56,111 nucleotides of DNA from an uncultured Prevotella sp. (GCA_900544825.1 UQWP01000009.1:1-56111); one strand, 5' to 3'. Counted from the stretch's first letter, positions 1 to 8,152 are shown. Program-made: numbers and translations. Notes: generated by a model from the letters alone, not told the origin.

Positions 1-309
1 CATGCTTTTCTGGTTAAACCAGCGTATTACCTCAAGTCGCTTTATGGGGTAAGGGAATTTTGTGTTTACGACGTTTCTGTTATGCCCAAGGAATATGTAC
101 AATAAAAGAACTTTTGTCGTTTTACAAGTAAATTCCCACGAAACCCTATAGGTTGCGGATTTGAGGATAAAATAAAGTTTCTTAAACCATATATTTATTC
201 TCTATTGGTTGTTCTTTTTTATTTTACGACATTTATTGCAAAATATAATGGCGTATATAACTATAAGTATAAAATTTCTATATTTAAAGAATTATTTCTA
301 ATTATATAA
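1..309 (+). pseudogene. 3' end of an EPS-cluster gene interrupted by an in-frame TAA
   Basis: Frame 1 is open from the window edge, meets TAA at 103-105, and then stays open for another 67 codons to the TAA at 307-309. The part before the stop (34 residues ending KEYVQ) looks protein-like. The part after it carries a hydrophobic stretch (SLLVVLFYF) followed by a basic Tyr/Lys-rich tail, as in a membrane-associated protein. No start codon suits the second part. I read this as one gene broken by a nonsense mutation, though the first part may simply be the natural end of a gene and the rest remnant DNA. The family is not recognisable. The position directly before a glycosyltransferase run suggests a polysaccharide-assembly gene. 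Confidence 0.35.
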
Positions 310-321
310 CAATTTAGTTTT

Positions 322-960
322 ATGAATGAAAAGAAAATATCTATAATTACTGTTTGTTATAATGCCCAAGAAACAATTCAATATACTATTGATTCTGTTT
401 TATCACAGCAATATAGTAATTTTGAATATATCATTATTGATGGGCAGAGTACTGATATGACGTGTTCTGTTTTGTCTTCAATAAATAACCCCAAATTTAA
501 ATATATATCCGAGCCTGATGAAGGAATATACGATGCAATGAATAAAGCTTTAGGTATTGCAAGCGGAGATTTCTTGATTTTTTTAGGAGCTGATGATTTA
601 TTTTATTCTGATAAGGTTCTTCTTGATGTTGTACCTTTTCTAATAAAGCAAGATGTTGTTTATTATGGAGATGTTTTACTGAAAAGAGGTAGGAATCTCT
701 ATGATGGTAAATTCTCAAGATGGAAATTTGGATATAAAAATATTTGTCATCAATCAGTTTTTTATCCAAAAGGTATATATAAATCCCATTTATATGATAA
801 AGATTATAGACTTGTTGCTGATTGGGTATATAACCTTCAATTGTTAAAAGAAGGGATTAAATTTGTATATATTAATAACATCGTTGCGATTTATAATAAT
901 GAAGATGGTGCAAGTTCAAGCAATTCTGATATTAAGTTTTTGTATGATAGAAAAAAATGA
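322..960 (+). CDS. Family 2 glycosyltransferase, possibly frameshifted at its 3' end
   Basis: Cytoplasmic GT-A fold glycosyltransferase that would transfer an activated sugar to a lipid-linked oligosaccharide during exopolysaccharide assembly. The N-terminus has the GT2 signature (SIITVCYNAQETI) and an acidic nucleotide-binding patch IIDGQST; the DxD-type motif is FLGADD near residue 90. The frame ends at 212 residues in aga-aaa-aaa-TGA. The A7 run at 951-957 is in phase as A AAA AAA, a classical -1 slippery heptamer. In the -1 frame the reading continues for 31 codons to TAA at 1050-1052 with a basic/aromatic tail (PYYIGKMLKVYDKIRR) of the kind that ends WcaA/WcaE-like transferases. The short product may therefore be a mutation, a phase variant, a sequence error or programmed frameshifting. 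The acceptor cannot be told from sequence. AT-rich like its neighbours. Confidence 0.85.
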   Translation: MNEKKISIITVCYNAQETIQYTIDSVLSQQYSNFEYIIIDGQSTDMTCSVLSSINNPKFKYISEPDEGIYDAMNKALGIASGDFLIFLGADDLFYSDKVLLDVVPFLIKQDVVYYGDVLLKRGRNLYDGKFSRWKFGYKNICHQSVFYPKGIYKSHLYDKDYRLVADWVYNLQLLKEGIKFVYINNIVAIYNNEDGASSSNSDIKFLYDRKK

Positions 961-1101
961 TAATATCTTCTGTCGGTTACATTCCATATTATATCGGAAA
1001 AATGCTAAAAGTATACGATAAAATTAGACGTTTGTTTTGTGCTTCTTTGTAAATCTTAGAACAAAATATTGTCTTTTTTTTTGATCCTTAATTTTAACAT
1101 A

Positions 1102-1821
1102 ATGATTTCTGTATGTATTGCAACCCATAACGGTGAGCGTTATATTGAAGAACAAATTATTTCTATACTTTGTCAGCTAGATAGTACTGATGAAATTGTT
1201 ATTTCAGATGATGGTTCTACTGATAAAACTTTAGACATACTCTGTAGCTTTCATGATAAGAGAATTACTATATACAAATATAAACAACCTTCAAAGTCAA
1301 AACATACACATGCTTATGTATGTAGAAATTTTGAAAATGCATTAAATCATGCTAAAGGTGATTTTATCTTTCTTGCTGATCAAGATGATTGGTGGATGCC
1401 TGATAAGGTTGAAAAATGTTTATTGGCCCTGAAAAACAATATATTAGTTGTTCATAGAGCAGAACTATGTAATAGTAAACTAGAATTTTGTGGCCGATTA
1501 ATGTACAATGATAATTTTGTTTTTAGAAATTATTTGTCTCTAAAAAATGGTAAGTATTATGGTTGTACCCTTGCTTTTCGAAGGGAACTTCTAGATATTA
1601 TATTGCCGTTTCCTAAAAAACTCATGTTGCATGATCATTGGATTGGATGTTTGGCGGAACTGAAAGGGTGTGTATATTATGAAAGAGTTCCATTGATTAA
1701 ATATAGATTACATGGAGATAATACATCAGGAGGTTCTTCACCAAATTCAATATTCTTTCAATGCTGGTATAGAATATATATGTTCTATCATTTAATTATG
1801 CGTTTTCTATTAAAAAGATAA
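1102..1821 (+). CDS. Family 2 glycosyltransferase (rhamnosyltransferase-like)
   Basis: GT2 enzyme of about 239 residues. The start at 1102 puts the first beta strand at the N-terminus (MISVCIATHNGERY); an upstream ATG at 1069 would add 11 hydrophobic residues that the family normally lacks. Visible motifs are SDDGSTDKT (nucleotide binding) and LADQDDWWMPDK (DxD metal site with the Q-DDxW pattern of rhamnosyl/galactofuranosyl-type GT2 enzymes), followed by LHDHWIGC in the acceptor half. The stop overlaps the next ATG by one base (TAATG at 1819-1823), so the two genes are translationally linked. Role: addition of one sugar to the repeat unit in the cytoplasm. Sugar specificity is not known. Confidence 0.88.
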   Translation: MISVCIATHNGERYIEEQIISILCQLDSTDEIVISDDGSTDKTLDILCSFHDKRITIYKYKQPSKSKHTHAYVCRNFENALNHAKGDFIFLADQDDWWMPDKVEKCLLALKNNILVVHRAELCNSKLEFCGRLMYNDNFVFRNYLSLKNGKYYGCTLAFRRELLDIILPFPKKLMLHDHWIGCLAELKGCVYYERVPLIKYRLHGDNTSGGSSPNSIFFQCWYRIYMFYHLIMRFLLKR

Positions 1822-3176
1822 TGAATATTTACGAACCAACTTTAATTGATTCAAAAGAGGAAGAAGATACGTTGTGGCAGAAAGCCACAATAGTCTTTGA
1901 TACTTCTGCTTTATGTAGCTTGTATGATCTTACAGACCATTACCGCCTGACCATGGTTTCTATTTTGTCTTCTTTAAAAGATAGAATTTGGATACCATAT
2001 CAGGTAAAAGAGGAGTATTTGTGCAATAGGAAAAAAGCGATAACAAATCCGATAGAAGAGAAATATCGTCTTCCTGAAGTGACGAATAGTCATTTCGTAA
2101 AAGCTGTAAGAGAATGTATAAAGCAATGGGAAACTAATAAATATTATCATCCCTACATAGATTCAGAGCAGCTTAAATATTTGAAAGATGAAGTAGAAGA
2201 AGCTAATAAGCATATTAGAGTAATTAAGGATTTAATCAGATACCAGTATGGTTCCAGAATCTCTGAAATTAATAAGATAGCAGAAAATGATTCCTTGTTG
2301 GAACTTGTGAATAGCTTTAAGACAGGTTCTCCTTATTCGTATAAAACGATTTTAGGGATAATGAGAGAAGGAGACTTTCGCTATCGTAATCAAATTCCGC
2401 CTGGATATGAGGATGCAAAAGGTAAAGAAGGGATTTGTAAATATGGTGATCTGATAATCTGGAAATCTCTTCTTGATTACGCCAAAGAATCTTCTTGTGA
2501 TATTATTTTTGTATGTAATGACAATAAGAAAGATTGGATTCAACAAACTGGAGTAGATAAAGGTAAACCTCAGCCTGAACTTCTTGTTGAGTTCCTGGAA
2601 GAGACTGGTCGTAAGATTTTGTTTTATAAGCCTTCTTCGTTTATTGAAAAGCTTAAAGCTCTTTATGGTAAGAAGCCGGATGAACTTCCTCTTTTTGATG
2701 AATTGGATAATGTTGCCTATGCTCTTGGACGTCTTGCTCATGAACGACTATTAATTCAAAGTCATTCTGGGGATAGAATTTATCTTCGATGCCAAAGTTG
2801 TGGGCACGAATTTTCTATTTGGTCTGATGATTTATATTTAAATTGGGAATCATCAAGTTATGATGACCGAGAAATGGGTGAAGAAATTGAATGGTGTTCT
2901 GAATCGAGTGTAGATTGTCCTTATTGTGTAAACGAAATAAATTTATCGTTTTATGCATATGAGTATCCCGTAGGAATATTCAATGAAGGCCATGTTGAGA
3001 GTGATGGGGCTGATTTGTTGAATGATCCTGATATAGAAAAGATTAGTCCGATATCTGATAACTTTAGTTCTTCTGATGTTTGTTGGAAATGTGGTCAAGA
3101 GGCAAGAGTTGATGATATGGGATTATGTGATGGGTGTAGATTAGAGTATGAGGAATATATAAATTCAAAAGATTAA
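1821..3176 (+). CDS. PIN-like nuclease domain protein with C-terminal zinc ribbons (DUF4935-like)
   Basis: 451 residues. The N-terminal ~275 residues resemble the PIN-like DUF4935 family: IVFDTSAL with D27, an acidic QVKEEYL at 61-67, KYGDLIIWKSLLDY with D210, and FVCNDNKKDW with D234 and D238. These are the acidic positions expected of a metal-dependent PIN RNase. After residue 320 come two zinc ribbons: C324-x2-C327 with C366-x2-C369, and C421-x2-C424 with C436-x2-C439. The gene overlaps the preceding glycosyltransferase by one base and is followed 10 bp later by the pyruvyl transferase gene, so it is cotranscribed with sugar-polymer genes although nothing in it suggests sugar chemistry. 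Relatives of the family occur in defence and stress contexts. RNase activity is inferred from motifs; target unknown. Confidence 0.75.
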   Translation: MNIYEPTLIDSKEEEDTLWQKATIVFDTSALCSLYDLTDHYRLTMVSILSSLKDRIWIPYQVKEEYLCNRKKAITNPIEEKYRLPEVTNSHFVKAVRECIKQWETNKYYHPYIDSEQLKYLKDEVEEANKHIRVIKDLIRYQYGSRISEINKIAENDSLLELVNSFKTGSPYSYKTILGIMREGDFRYRNQIPPGYEDAKGKEGICKYGDLIIWKSLLDYAKESSCDIIFVCNDNKKDWIQQTGVDKGKPQPELLVEFLEETGRKILFYKPSSFIEKLKALYGKKPDELPLFDELDNVAYALGRLAHERLLIQSHSGDRIYLRCQSCGHEFSIWSDDLYLNWESSSYDDREMGEEIEWCSESSVDCPYCVNEINLSFYAYEYPVGIFNEGHVESDGADLLNDPDIEKISPISDNFSSSDVCWKCGQEARVDDMGLCDGCRLEYEEYINSKD

Positions 3177-3186
3177 AATTAAAAGT

Positions 3187-4266
3187 ATGAAATATGGTAT
3201 AATTACGCATTATGATGTACATAATCATGGTGCACTGCTTCAGCTTAACGCTTTAAAGCAAGTCTTGAAATCATATAGTATCGATGCACAGGCTCTTCAG
3301 TTTGATAAAAACTATGATTTTATGGGCAGAGATATGAAGGCAAAATATGAGATTTCGCTTAAATCGATTGGTATTTATATGAAGTATTTCTTAGAGAAAG
3401 GCTTGCGATGTTTTGCTTACAACTTTAAGAAGAAAAAGATTCTAGATCAGTTCCGTTCTTCTGCAAATCTTATTGGTGACTATTATACGGAATGTAGCAA
3501 TCTAAATGGTGTTATAGTGGGTAGCGATGAGGTATTTGCTCTACACACTGGACCTACACCTGCTTTTTTTGGACATTGTTTACCAGCTAGTAAAGTTTTT
3601 GCTTATGCTGGCTGTTTTGGTCCAACAACGATAAATGATGTTGATAGATGGCATGCAAGAGCATTTGTTTCTAGTGGTTTGGCAAGTATGTGTGGACTAA
3701 GTATGCGCGATCAAAATTCAATATCCATTGCCAAGGAATTAACAGGGATTACTCCTGAATTAGTTTGTGATCCAGTTATTCTTTATGGATATGAGAAAGA
3801 AATTGAATGTTCAAAACAGATGCATCATAAACCCTATATGGTTGTTTATTCTTATGATGGAAAATTCGATGATTCTGCTAATGAAATCATAACTTACGCA
3901 AAGAAAAAGGGGCTTCAAATTGTATCTCCCGGTTTTTATCAGAAGTGGGCTGATATTAATGTAAATTGTGATCCGATAGAATTGCTTGCATGGTTTAAAG
4001 GTGCTCAATGTGTTGTTACAAATACATTCCATGGATGTGTACTTAGTATTATTACTGGCCGCGAAATGGCTGTTAGACTCAGAGAAAATGCTAATAAACT
4101 CCTTAATTTGATGACTGAATATAAGATTGAGAATCGAGAGTTTGGTAACACACGATCACTTGATGATGTATTTTCAGCTAATGTTGACTGGAATGCTGTT
4201 AATGACCAAATTAAACTAAGGAGAGCAAGCTCGATGGCTTATCTGAAAAAAATGATAGAATTATAA
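3187..4266 (+). CDS. Polysaccharide pyruvyl transferase family protein
   Basis: 359 residues, the usual size for the WcaK/CsaB pyruvyl transferase family, which adds pyruvate ketals (from phosphoenolpyruvate) to sugars of surface polymers. The N-terminus MKYGIITHYDVHNHGALLQ is the usual first strand and glycine/asparagine-containing loop; VVGSDEVF and the late NTFHGCVLS (H in the active-site loop) are family landmarks. Its stop and the next gene's ATG share one base (4264-4268), so it pairs with the ferredoxin-like protein below. Such pairs are common in Bacteroidetes capsule loci. Pyruvylation of this polymer is inferred; some family members may have other roles. Confidence 0.88.
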   Translation: MKYGIITHYDVHNHGALLQLNALKQVLKSYSIDAQALQFDKNYDFMGRDMKAKYEISLKSIGIYMKYFLEKGLRCFAYNFKKKKILDQFRSSANLIGDYYTECSNLNGVIVGSDEVFALHTGPTPAFFGHCLPASKVFAYAGCFGPTTINDVDRWHARAFVSSGLASMCGLSMRDQNSISIAKELTGITPELVCDPVILYGYEKEIECSKQMHHKPYMVVYSYDGKFDDSANEIITYAKKKGLQIVSPGFYQKWADINVNCDPIELLAWFKGAQCVVTNTFHGCVLSIITGREMAVRLRENANKLLNLMTEYKIENREFGNTRSLDDVFSANVDWNAVNDQIKLRRASSMAYLKKMIEL

Positions 4267-5492
4267 TGAATATACTTGATTCTTCTGCAATTAGAAAATG
4301 TACAAGTTGTCAAATGTGTGCTGCCGTTTGTCCAAAGGGGGCAATAACTATAGAACTAGACATGGATGGTTTTTATCGACCTATAGTTGATGACACCAAG
4401 TGTGTAGATTGCTCTATTTGCACTAAAGTATGCTATAAATTTGATACTTGTATATCTGTTTCTGATAATCAAAAGCTAAATTCTACCATTCTGTATGGTG
4501 GTTTCGTCAAGGATCCGGAATTGTTGAACAAGACGACTTCTGGAGGTATAGCCGATCTGTTGGCGCATCAACTTGTCAAGGATGGATATAAGTGTGTTGG
4601 AGTAGTTTATGATTCAGAAAACGATAATGCCAAAGATATTATAGCTTGTCATGAAAACGAACTCAAAGACTTCAAAGGTTCTAAATACATTCAATCTTAC
4701 ACTTTTTCGGCTTTTAAGGAAATAGTTAAAACCTGTAAGACTGAAAAATATGCTATCTTTGGTACTCCGTGTCATATCTATGCTTTAGATAGATATTTGA
4801 AATTGAAAAAAGTTAGAGACAATTTTGTGTTGATTGATCTTTATTGTCATGGTTGTCCATCTATGAAAGTTTGGAAGAAATTTATAAAGGAAGTAAAAAT
4901 AAAGACTCGTCAGACTCAAATAGACTATGCCAATTTCAGAAGTAAAATTAAAGGGTGGGGAAATTATACCATAGAATTAAAATCAGAAAGCAAGCCTATA
5001 TATTATAGTAGTGAAGATAAAAATAACGATTTTTTCGATTTGTTTTTCTCTGATCAAGTATTAAACGAAGCTTGTCATGATTGTAAGTTACGTAGTACTT
5101 TAGACTATACGGATATTCGTTTAGGCGATTTTTGGGGAAAACAATATGTATTAAATGATAGAGGGGTATCGGCAATATGTCTTGTTTCTGATAAAGCTCG
5201 TTCTTTGTTTTTGAAAATCTCTTCTCAAGTTTCCTATAAACAAGAGAGTTATGATGATTTCCTTCCATGGCAAAGTTGGGGTAAGGTACATGCTCCCAAT
5301 CGGTCATTAAGAGAGTTGATGCTTAAACAACTACAAGATGAAAAGGTTCCATTGCATGAAACTGTTGTCAGCTTTAAAGGGCAGCAAACTTTCGTTACGA
5401 AAATGATTGGTGTAGCCAAAAGTTTTGTGCATTTATTACCTCTTTCTTTTGAAAAGCAAATTCGTTGGCTATTTTATCATATAAAAAAATAA
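4266..5492 (+). CDS. Ferredoxin / coenzyme F420 hydrogenase-dehydrogenase beta-subunit family protein
   Basis: 408 residues. Two 4Fe-4S clusters sit at the N-terminus: C12-x2-C15-x2-C18-x3-C22-P and C46-x2-C49-x2-C52-x3-C56. The remainder is the FrhB/FdhB N- and C-terminal module (TTSGGIADLLAHQL, FGTPCHIYAL, DLYCHGCPS and LGDFWG). These proteins move electrons with flavin and Fe-S centres. Bacteroidetes generally lack F420, so the true cofactor is probably a flavin or ferredoxin. The gene directly follows and overlaps the pyruvyl transferase, suggesting a joint role in modifying the polysaccharide, perhaps reduction of a sugar or ketal. That role is inference. AT-rich. Confidence 0.85.
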   Translation: MNILDSSAIRKCTSCQMCAAVCPKGAITIELDMDGFYRPIVDDTKCVDCSICTKVCYKFDTCISVSDNQKLNSTILYGGFVKDPELLNKTTSGGIADLLAHQLVKDGYKCVGVVYDSENDNAKDIIACHENELKDFKGSKYIQSYTFSAFKEIVKTCKTEKYAIFGTPCHIYALDRYLKLKKVRDNFVLIDLYCHGCPSMKVWKKFIKEVKIKTRQTQIDYANFRSKIKGWGNYTIELKSESKPIYYSSEDKNNDFFDLFFSDQVLNEACHDCKLRSTLDYTDIRLGDFWGKQYVLNDRGVSAICLVSDKARSLFLKISSQVSYKQESYDDFLPWQSWGKVHAPNRSLRELMLKQLQDEKVPLHETVVSFKGQQTFVTKMIGVAKSFVHLLPLSFEKQIRWLFYHIKK

Positions 5493-5498
5493 TATGCT

Positions 5499-6320
5499 AT
5501 GGTTTCTAGAATTGCAGTTATTATGTCACTCTATCGTAATGATACAATAGAGTATGTTAAGCTGGCAGTGGAGAGTATATTGAATCAATCATATTCTGAT
5601 TTTGACTTTTATATTCAATATGATGGTCATATAAAGGATGATGTTGATTTATATCTCTCCAGTTTATCAGATACTAGGATTCATATCTATAAAAGGGATG
5701 AAAATAAAGGATTAGCTAAATCGCTGAATGAGTTGTTGGCTGTGGTTATGCCCTTGGACTATCAATTTATAGCCCGTATGGATGCTGATGATATTTCAAC
5801 CCCGGATCGATTTGAAAAGCAGGTTAAATATTTGCAGAATCACCCAGAAGTAGATGTGGTAGGTGGAGCTATCAATGAAATAGATGAAAATGGCATGAAT
5901 AGGGGAAAGGTTACTTCTTATCCTTGTACTGCAGATGAGTGCCGTGCTTTCTTTGCAAAACGAAATCCTGTGGCTCATCCAACAGTAATGTTTAGACGCA
6001 GCTTTTTTGATAAGGCTGGTTGGCATTATCCTACAGATTATGTTCGCAATGAGGATACTAGATTATGGCATGAGGGATTTAAGCACGGATGTAAGATAGC
6101 TAACATACCTGATGTTGTTCTTAATTTCCGAATGACAGATGATATGTTTAAGAATCGACGTAATGGCAAGGCGTTTGCTAAAAGTCAATTGGAGTTGCGT
6201 CTGCAAATCAAGAAAGATCTGGGTTATGGATTTATGGCAGTAGTTTATGCCTATGCTATGTATTGGTTAATGATATCGCCAAGTTGGTTGTTGAAACTTG
6301 CATATAAGGTGTTAAGATAA
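5499..6320 (+). CDS. Family 2 glycosyltransferase (amylovoran AmsE-like)
   Basis: 273 residues. N-terminus MVSRIAVIMSLYRNDTIEYV is the AmsE/WfgS-type GT2 opening; IARMDADDISTPDRF near residue 90 is the DxDD metal/nucleotide site; NPVAHPTVMFRRS and YVRNEDTRLWHEG are the acceptor-side motifs of this subgroup. It ends with a hydrophobic and basic helix that probably touches the inner membrane. It starts 6 bp after the preceding gene and is the last of the AT-rich block; the following gene has host-like composition. It would add a GalNAc- or Gal-like sugar to the undecaprenyl-linked repeat unit; the actual sugar is not known. Confidence 0.9.
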   Translation: MVSRIAVIMSLYRNDTIEYVKLAVESILNQSYSDFDFYIQYDGHIKDDVDLYLSSLSDTRIHIYKRDENKGLAKSLNELLAVVMPLDYQFIARMDADDISTPDRFEKQVKYLQNHPEVDVVGGAINEIDENGMNRGKVTSYPCTADECRAFFAKRNPVAHPTVMFRRSFFDKAGWHYPTDYVRNEDTRLWHEGFKHGCKIANIPDVVLNFRMTDDMFKNRRNGKAFAKSQLELRLQIKKDLGYGFMAVVYAYAMYWLMISPSWLLKLAYKVLR

Positions 6321-6331
6321 TTTTTGCTGAT

Positions 6332-6985
6332 ATGATTTTCAAAAGATTATTTGATATAGTAGCATCGCTTTGCGGTTTGCTTTTGATATGGTGGATATTT
6401 CCACTTGTGGCTTTTCTTATTCATAAGAAGATGCCGGGAGGTTCGGCTTTCTTTGTTCAGAAGAGAGTGGGAAAGGGTGGCAAGTTGTTTAAGTGCCATA
6501 AGTTCCGCTCGATGGTGGTGAGTCATAATGGTTCGTCGGTATCGGTGGCGGGTGATAGCAGAATCACTCCGTTTGGTGCGAAGCTCCGCCATTATAAGAT
6601 TGATGAGTTGCCTGAGCTTTGGGATGTGCTGATTGGCAATATGAGTTTCGTAGGACCTCGTCCTGACGTTCCTGGTTATGCTGATAAGCTGGAAGGTGAT
6701 GACAGGGACGTACTGAAGCTCCGTCCGGGCATCACTGGCCCTGCTACGCTGAAGTATCGCCTGGAGGATGAAATGATTTCTGAGTATGTGGCAAAGAAAC
6801 AGGCAGAGGGTGATAATCGCCCTATGCAGGAGATTGCTACTGAGTATAATGACAAGGTGATATATCCTGATAAGGTTCGCCTTAACTGCTATTACTATCG
6901 CCATTACTCCTTCTGGAAGGATATCGAAATGATATTCGCTACCGTGCTTGGTAGAAAAGTAAAGTTTGCAGGGGAAGAGGTTTAG
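6332..6985 (+). CDS. Undecaprenyl-phosphate sugar-1-phosphate transferase (initiating enzyme)
   Basis: 217-residue member of the bacterial sugar transferase (WbaP/PglC/EpsL) family, which moves a sugar-1-phosphate from a UDP-sugar to undecaprenyl phosphate at the cytoplasmic face of the inner membrane and so starts the repeat unit. Visible are one N-terminal re-entrant/membrane helix (IVASLCGLLLIWWIF), the basic VQKRVGKGGKLFKCHKFRSM block, DELPELWDVLIGNMSFVGPRP and LRPGITGPATL, all signature positions of the family. It lacks the N-terminal four-helix module of long WbaP types. Codon composition becomes more GC-rich at this gene than in those before it. It lies 11 bp after the last glycosyltransferase. 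Confidence 0.93.
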   Translation: MIFKRLFDIVASLCGLLLIWWIFPLVAFLIHKKMPGGSAFFVQKRVGKGGKLFKCHKFRSMVVSHNGSSVSVAGDSRITPFGAKLRHYKIDELPELWDVLIGNMSFVGPRPDVPGYADKLEGDDRDVLKLRPGITGPATLKYRLEDEMISEYVAKKQAEGDNRPMQEIATEYNDKVIYPDKVRLNCYYYRHYSFWKDIEMIFATVLGRKVKFAGEEV

Positions 6986-6991
6986 TGCTTC

Positions 6992-7534
6992 ATGGATGAA
7001 ATCTACGAATGGCTGAATCCTAGGATTCCTGTAGAGTATGTACTCATCTCCTTTTTTGTGCTTTCTGTTGCAATCGTGATTGGAATGCTGGTGATGAAGG
7101 GGAGTAGGGCGAAGAGGTTCGTGCTTGGGGCTTTGTTAGCGGAATATTACTTCTTGGTACTTTGCTCTACTGTGATTTGTAGAGCAAGTCATGGGGAACG
7201 ACATCTTGAGATTATGCCGTTTTGGAACTATCCTGATATCTGGAATAAGGTGGATTATCCTGCAGACCTAATAGAGGTACTGCTGAATATGGCACTCTTT
7301 GTTCCGATAGGATTCCTACTCGGAGGAATTGTTTTTAAAACCAAGAAGGTTCTCTTAATGGGAATCTGTTTATCGGGGATTATTGAGGTTTCACAATTCG
7401 CCTTTTGTAAAGGGCTTTGTGAAACGGATGATGTAATACATAATAGTGTGGGGGCATTCCTAGGGTTTCTGGGAATCCTAGGTATTCTTAAAGGGAAAAG
7501 AATTCTGTTTTCGAAATTCTCTGGCTCTCTTTAG
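6992..7534 (+). CDS. VanZ-like family membrane protein
   Basis: 180 residues, all the size of the VanZ domain. Predicted membrane helices are at about residues 13-35, 42-62, 94-113, 118-134 and 147-166. The family pattern 'E.LLNMALFVPIGFLLG' and 'IEVSQFA...CETDDVIHNSVGAFLGF' is present, including the conserved acidic residues near the membrane. In teicoplanin resistance VanZ reduces drug binding, but most bacterial homologues near polysaccharide genes have unknown roles. It starts 6 bp after the sugar transferase and ends the cluster; no clear terminator follows, only the palindromic repeats beyond 7563. Confidence 0.85.
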   Translation: MDEIYEWLNPRIPVEYVLISFFVLSVAIVIGMLVMKGSRAKRFVLGALLAEYYFLVLCSTVICRASHGERHLEIMPFWNYPDIWNKVDYPADLIEVLLNMALFVPIGFLLGGIVFKTKKVLLMGICLSGIIEVSQFAFCKGLCETDDVIHNSVGAFLGFLGILGILKGKRILFSKFSGSL

Positions 7535-7562
7535 AAAAAGGAGTTTCGAAAATGTACCTATA

Positions 7563-7709
7563 CTTTCATACCTTTAAAGAAGGGTGTTTTTTCGAAAACC
7601 TACCCGTCCTTCCTTACCCTTAAGGAAGGCTGTTCTAAAATCATCCCGTCCTTCTTTACCATTAAAGAAGGCTCCACCTCTCATCTCGGTCTTCTCCCCT
7701 CAGGGAAGA
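7563..7709. repeat. Degenerate palindromic repeats, about 41-46 bp apart
   Basis: Four related units, each a short dyad: around 7563-7583 (CCTTTAAAG core), 7609-7628 (CTTCCTTACCCTTAAGGAAG), 7650-7671 (CCTTCTTTACC/ATTAAAGAAGG) and a weaker one at about 7690-7709. Units 1 to 3 are each followed by a similar spacer ending in CCCGTCC or ACCCGTCC. The 420-bp gap between the VanZ-like gene and the small ORF at 7958 holds these units, a stretch without recognisable content (7710-7890) and the promoter listed next. The reading frames across the repeats are low-complexity and not credible genes. Related CTTAAGG palindromes occur near 39380-39440. Confidence 0.7.
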
Positions 7710-7893
7710 AGAGGGAAACCGCCCTCCGGTGCTCAGAACCGCTACGCTATAAGGTTGGCGGACCATCAAAGGTCTGCGCCATAGTTGTGCGGGATGGGAC
7801 CGCCTGGGGAAGGGAGTTTAGAGTTAATTGTTAATAGTTTACAGTTGATTTTTAGGTAATTGGCTGATAACTTGCAGATTTTTGGCATTTTCC

Positions 7894-7924
7894 TTGGTGG
7901 TTTCGCAGAAAATGCATAATTTTG
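7894..7924 (+). promoter_or_regulatory. Bacteroidetes-type promoter for the small-ORF/GNAT pair
   Basis: -33-like TTGG at 7894-7897, 19 bp gap, then TAATTTTG at 7917-7924, fitting TTTG-N19/20-TAnnTTTG. Predicted start near 7930 gives a leader of about 28 bases before the ATG at 7958. Confidence 0.6.
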
Positions 7925-7957
7925 CAACATAATATTAATCATTTAAAATGAAAGGTT

Positions 7958-8152
7958 ATGGCATTAGAGATAAGAAGTATTCCTGTTCTTACAGGTGAGA
8001 CTGCCGAACGATTTGTTCGTGAGGCAGAGGAAAATGAACGCAATCCCCAAAGAAAGGCTTTGCGAATGTCATTTGCTGATGTGGAGAAAATATTGGTTCG
8101 TTCAACTGCTAATTTGAAAGCGCATGGAGGAAAGAGTCCTTTTGCAAAGTAA
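7958..8152 (+). CDS. Small protein preceding a GNAT gene; candidate antitoxin
   Basis: 64 residues, charged and helix-prone (GETAERFVREAEENERNPQRKALRMSFADVEKIL cut into two helices around N28-P29), with a basic C-terminus. I do not recognise the family. It does not have the obvious ribbon-helix-helix pattern of DUF1778 antitoxins. It overlaps the acetyltransferase gene by 29 bp (8124-8152) and has its own promoter just upstream, the arrangement of a two-gene toxin-antitoxin operon with the small partner first. The same kind of small ORF is often seen before GNAT genes of this type in gut Bacteroidales (recollection, not searched). It could instead be a structural accessory protein. Confidence 0.6.
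   Translation: MALEIRSIPVLTGETAERFVREAEENERNPQRKALRMSFADVEKILVRSTANLKAHGGKSPFAK

Noticed and set aside
7584..7784. 66-residue ORF rich in Pro/Ser/Arg
   Set aside because: It crosses the palindromic repeats and is low complexity; no start context or family.
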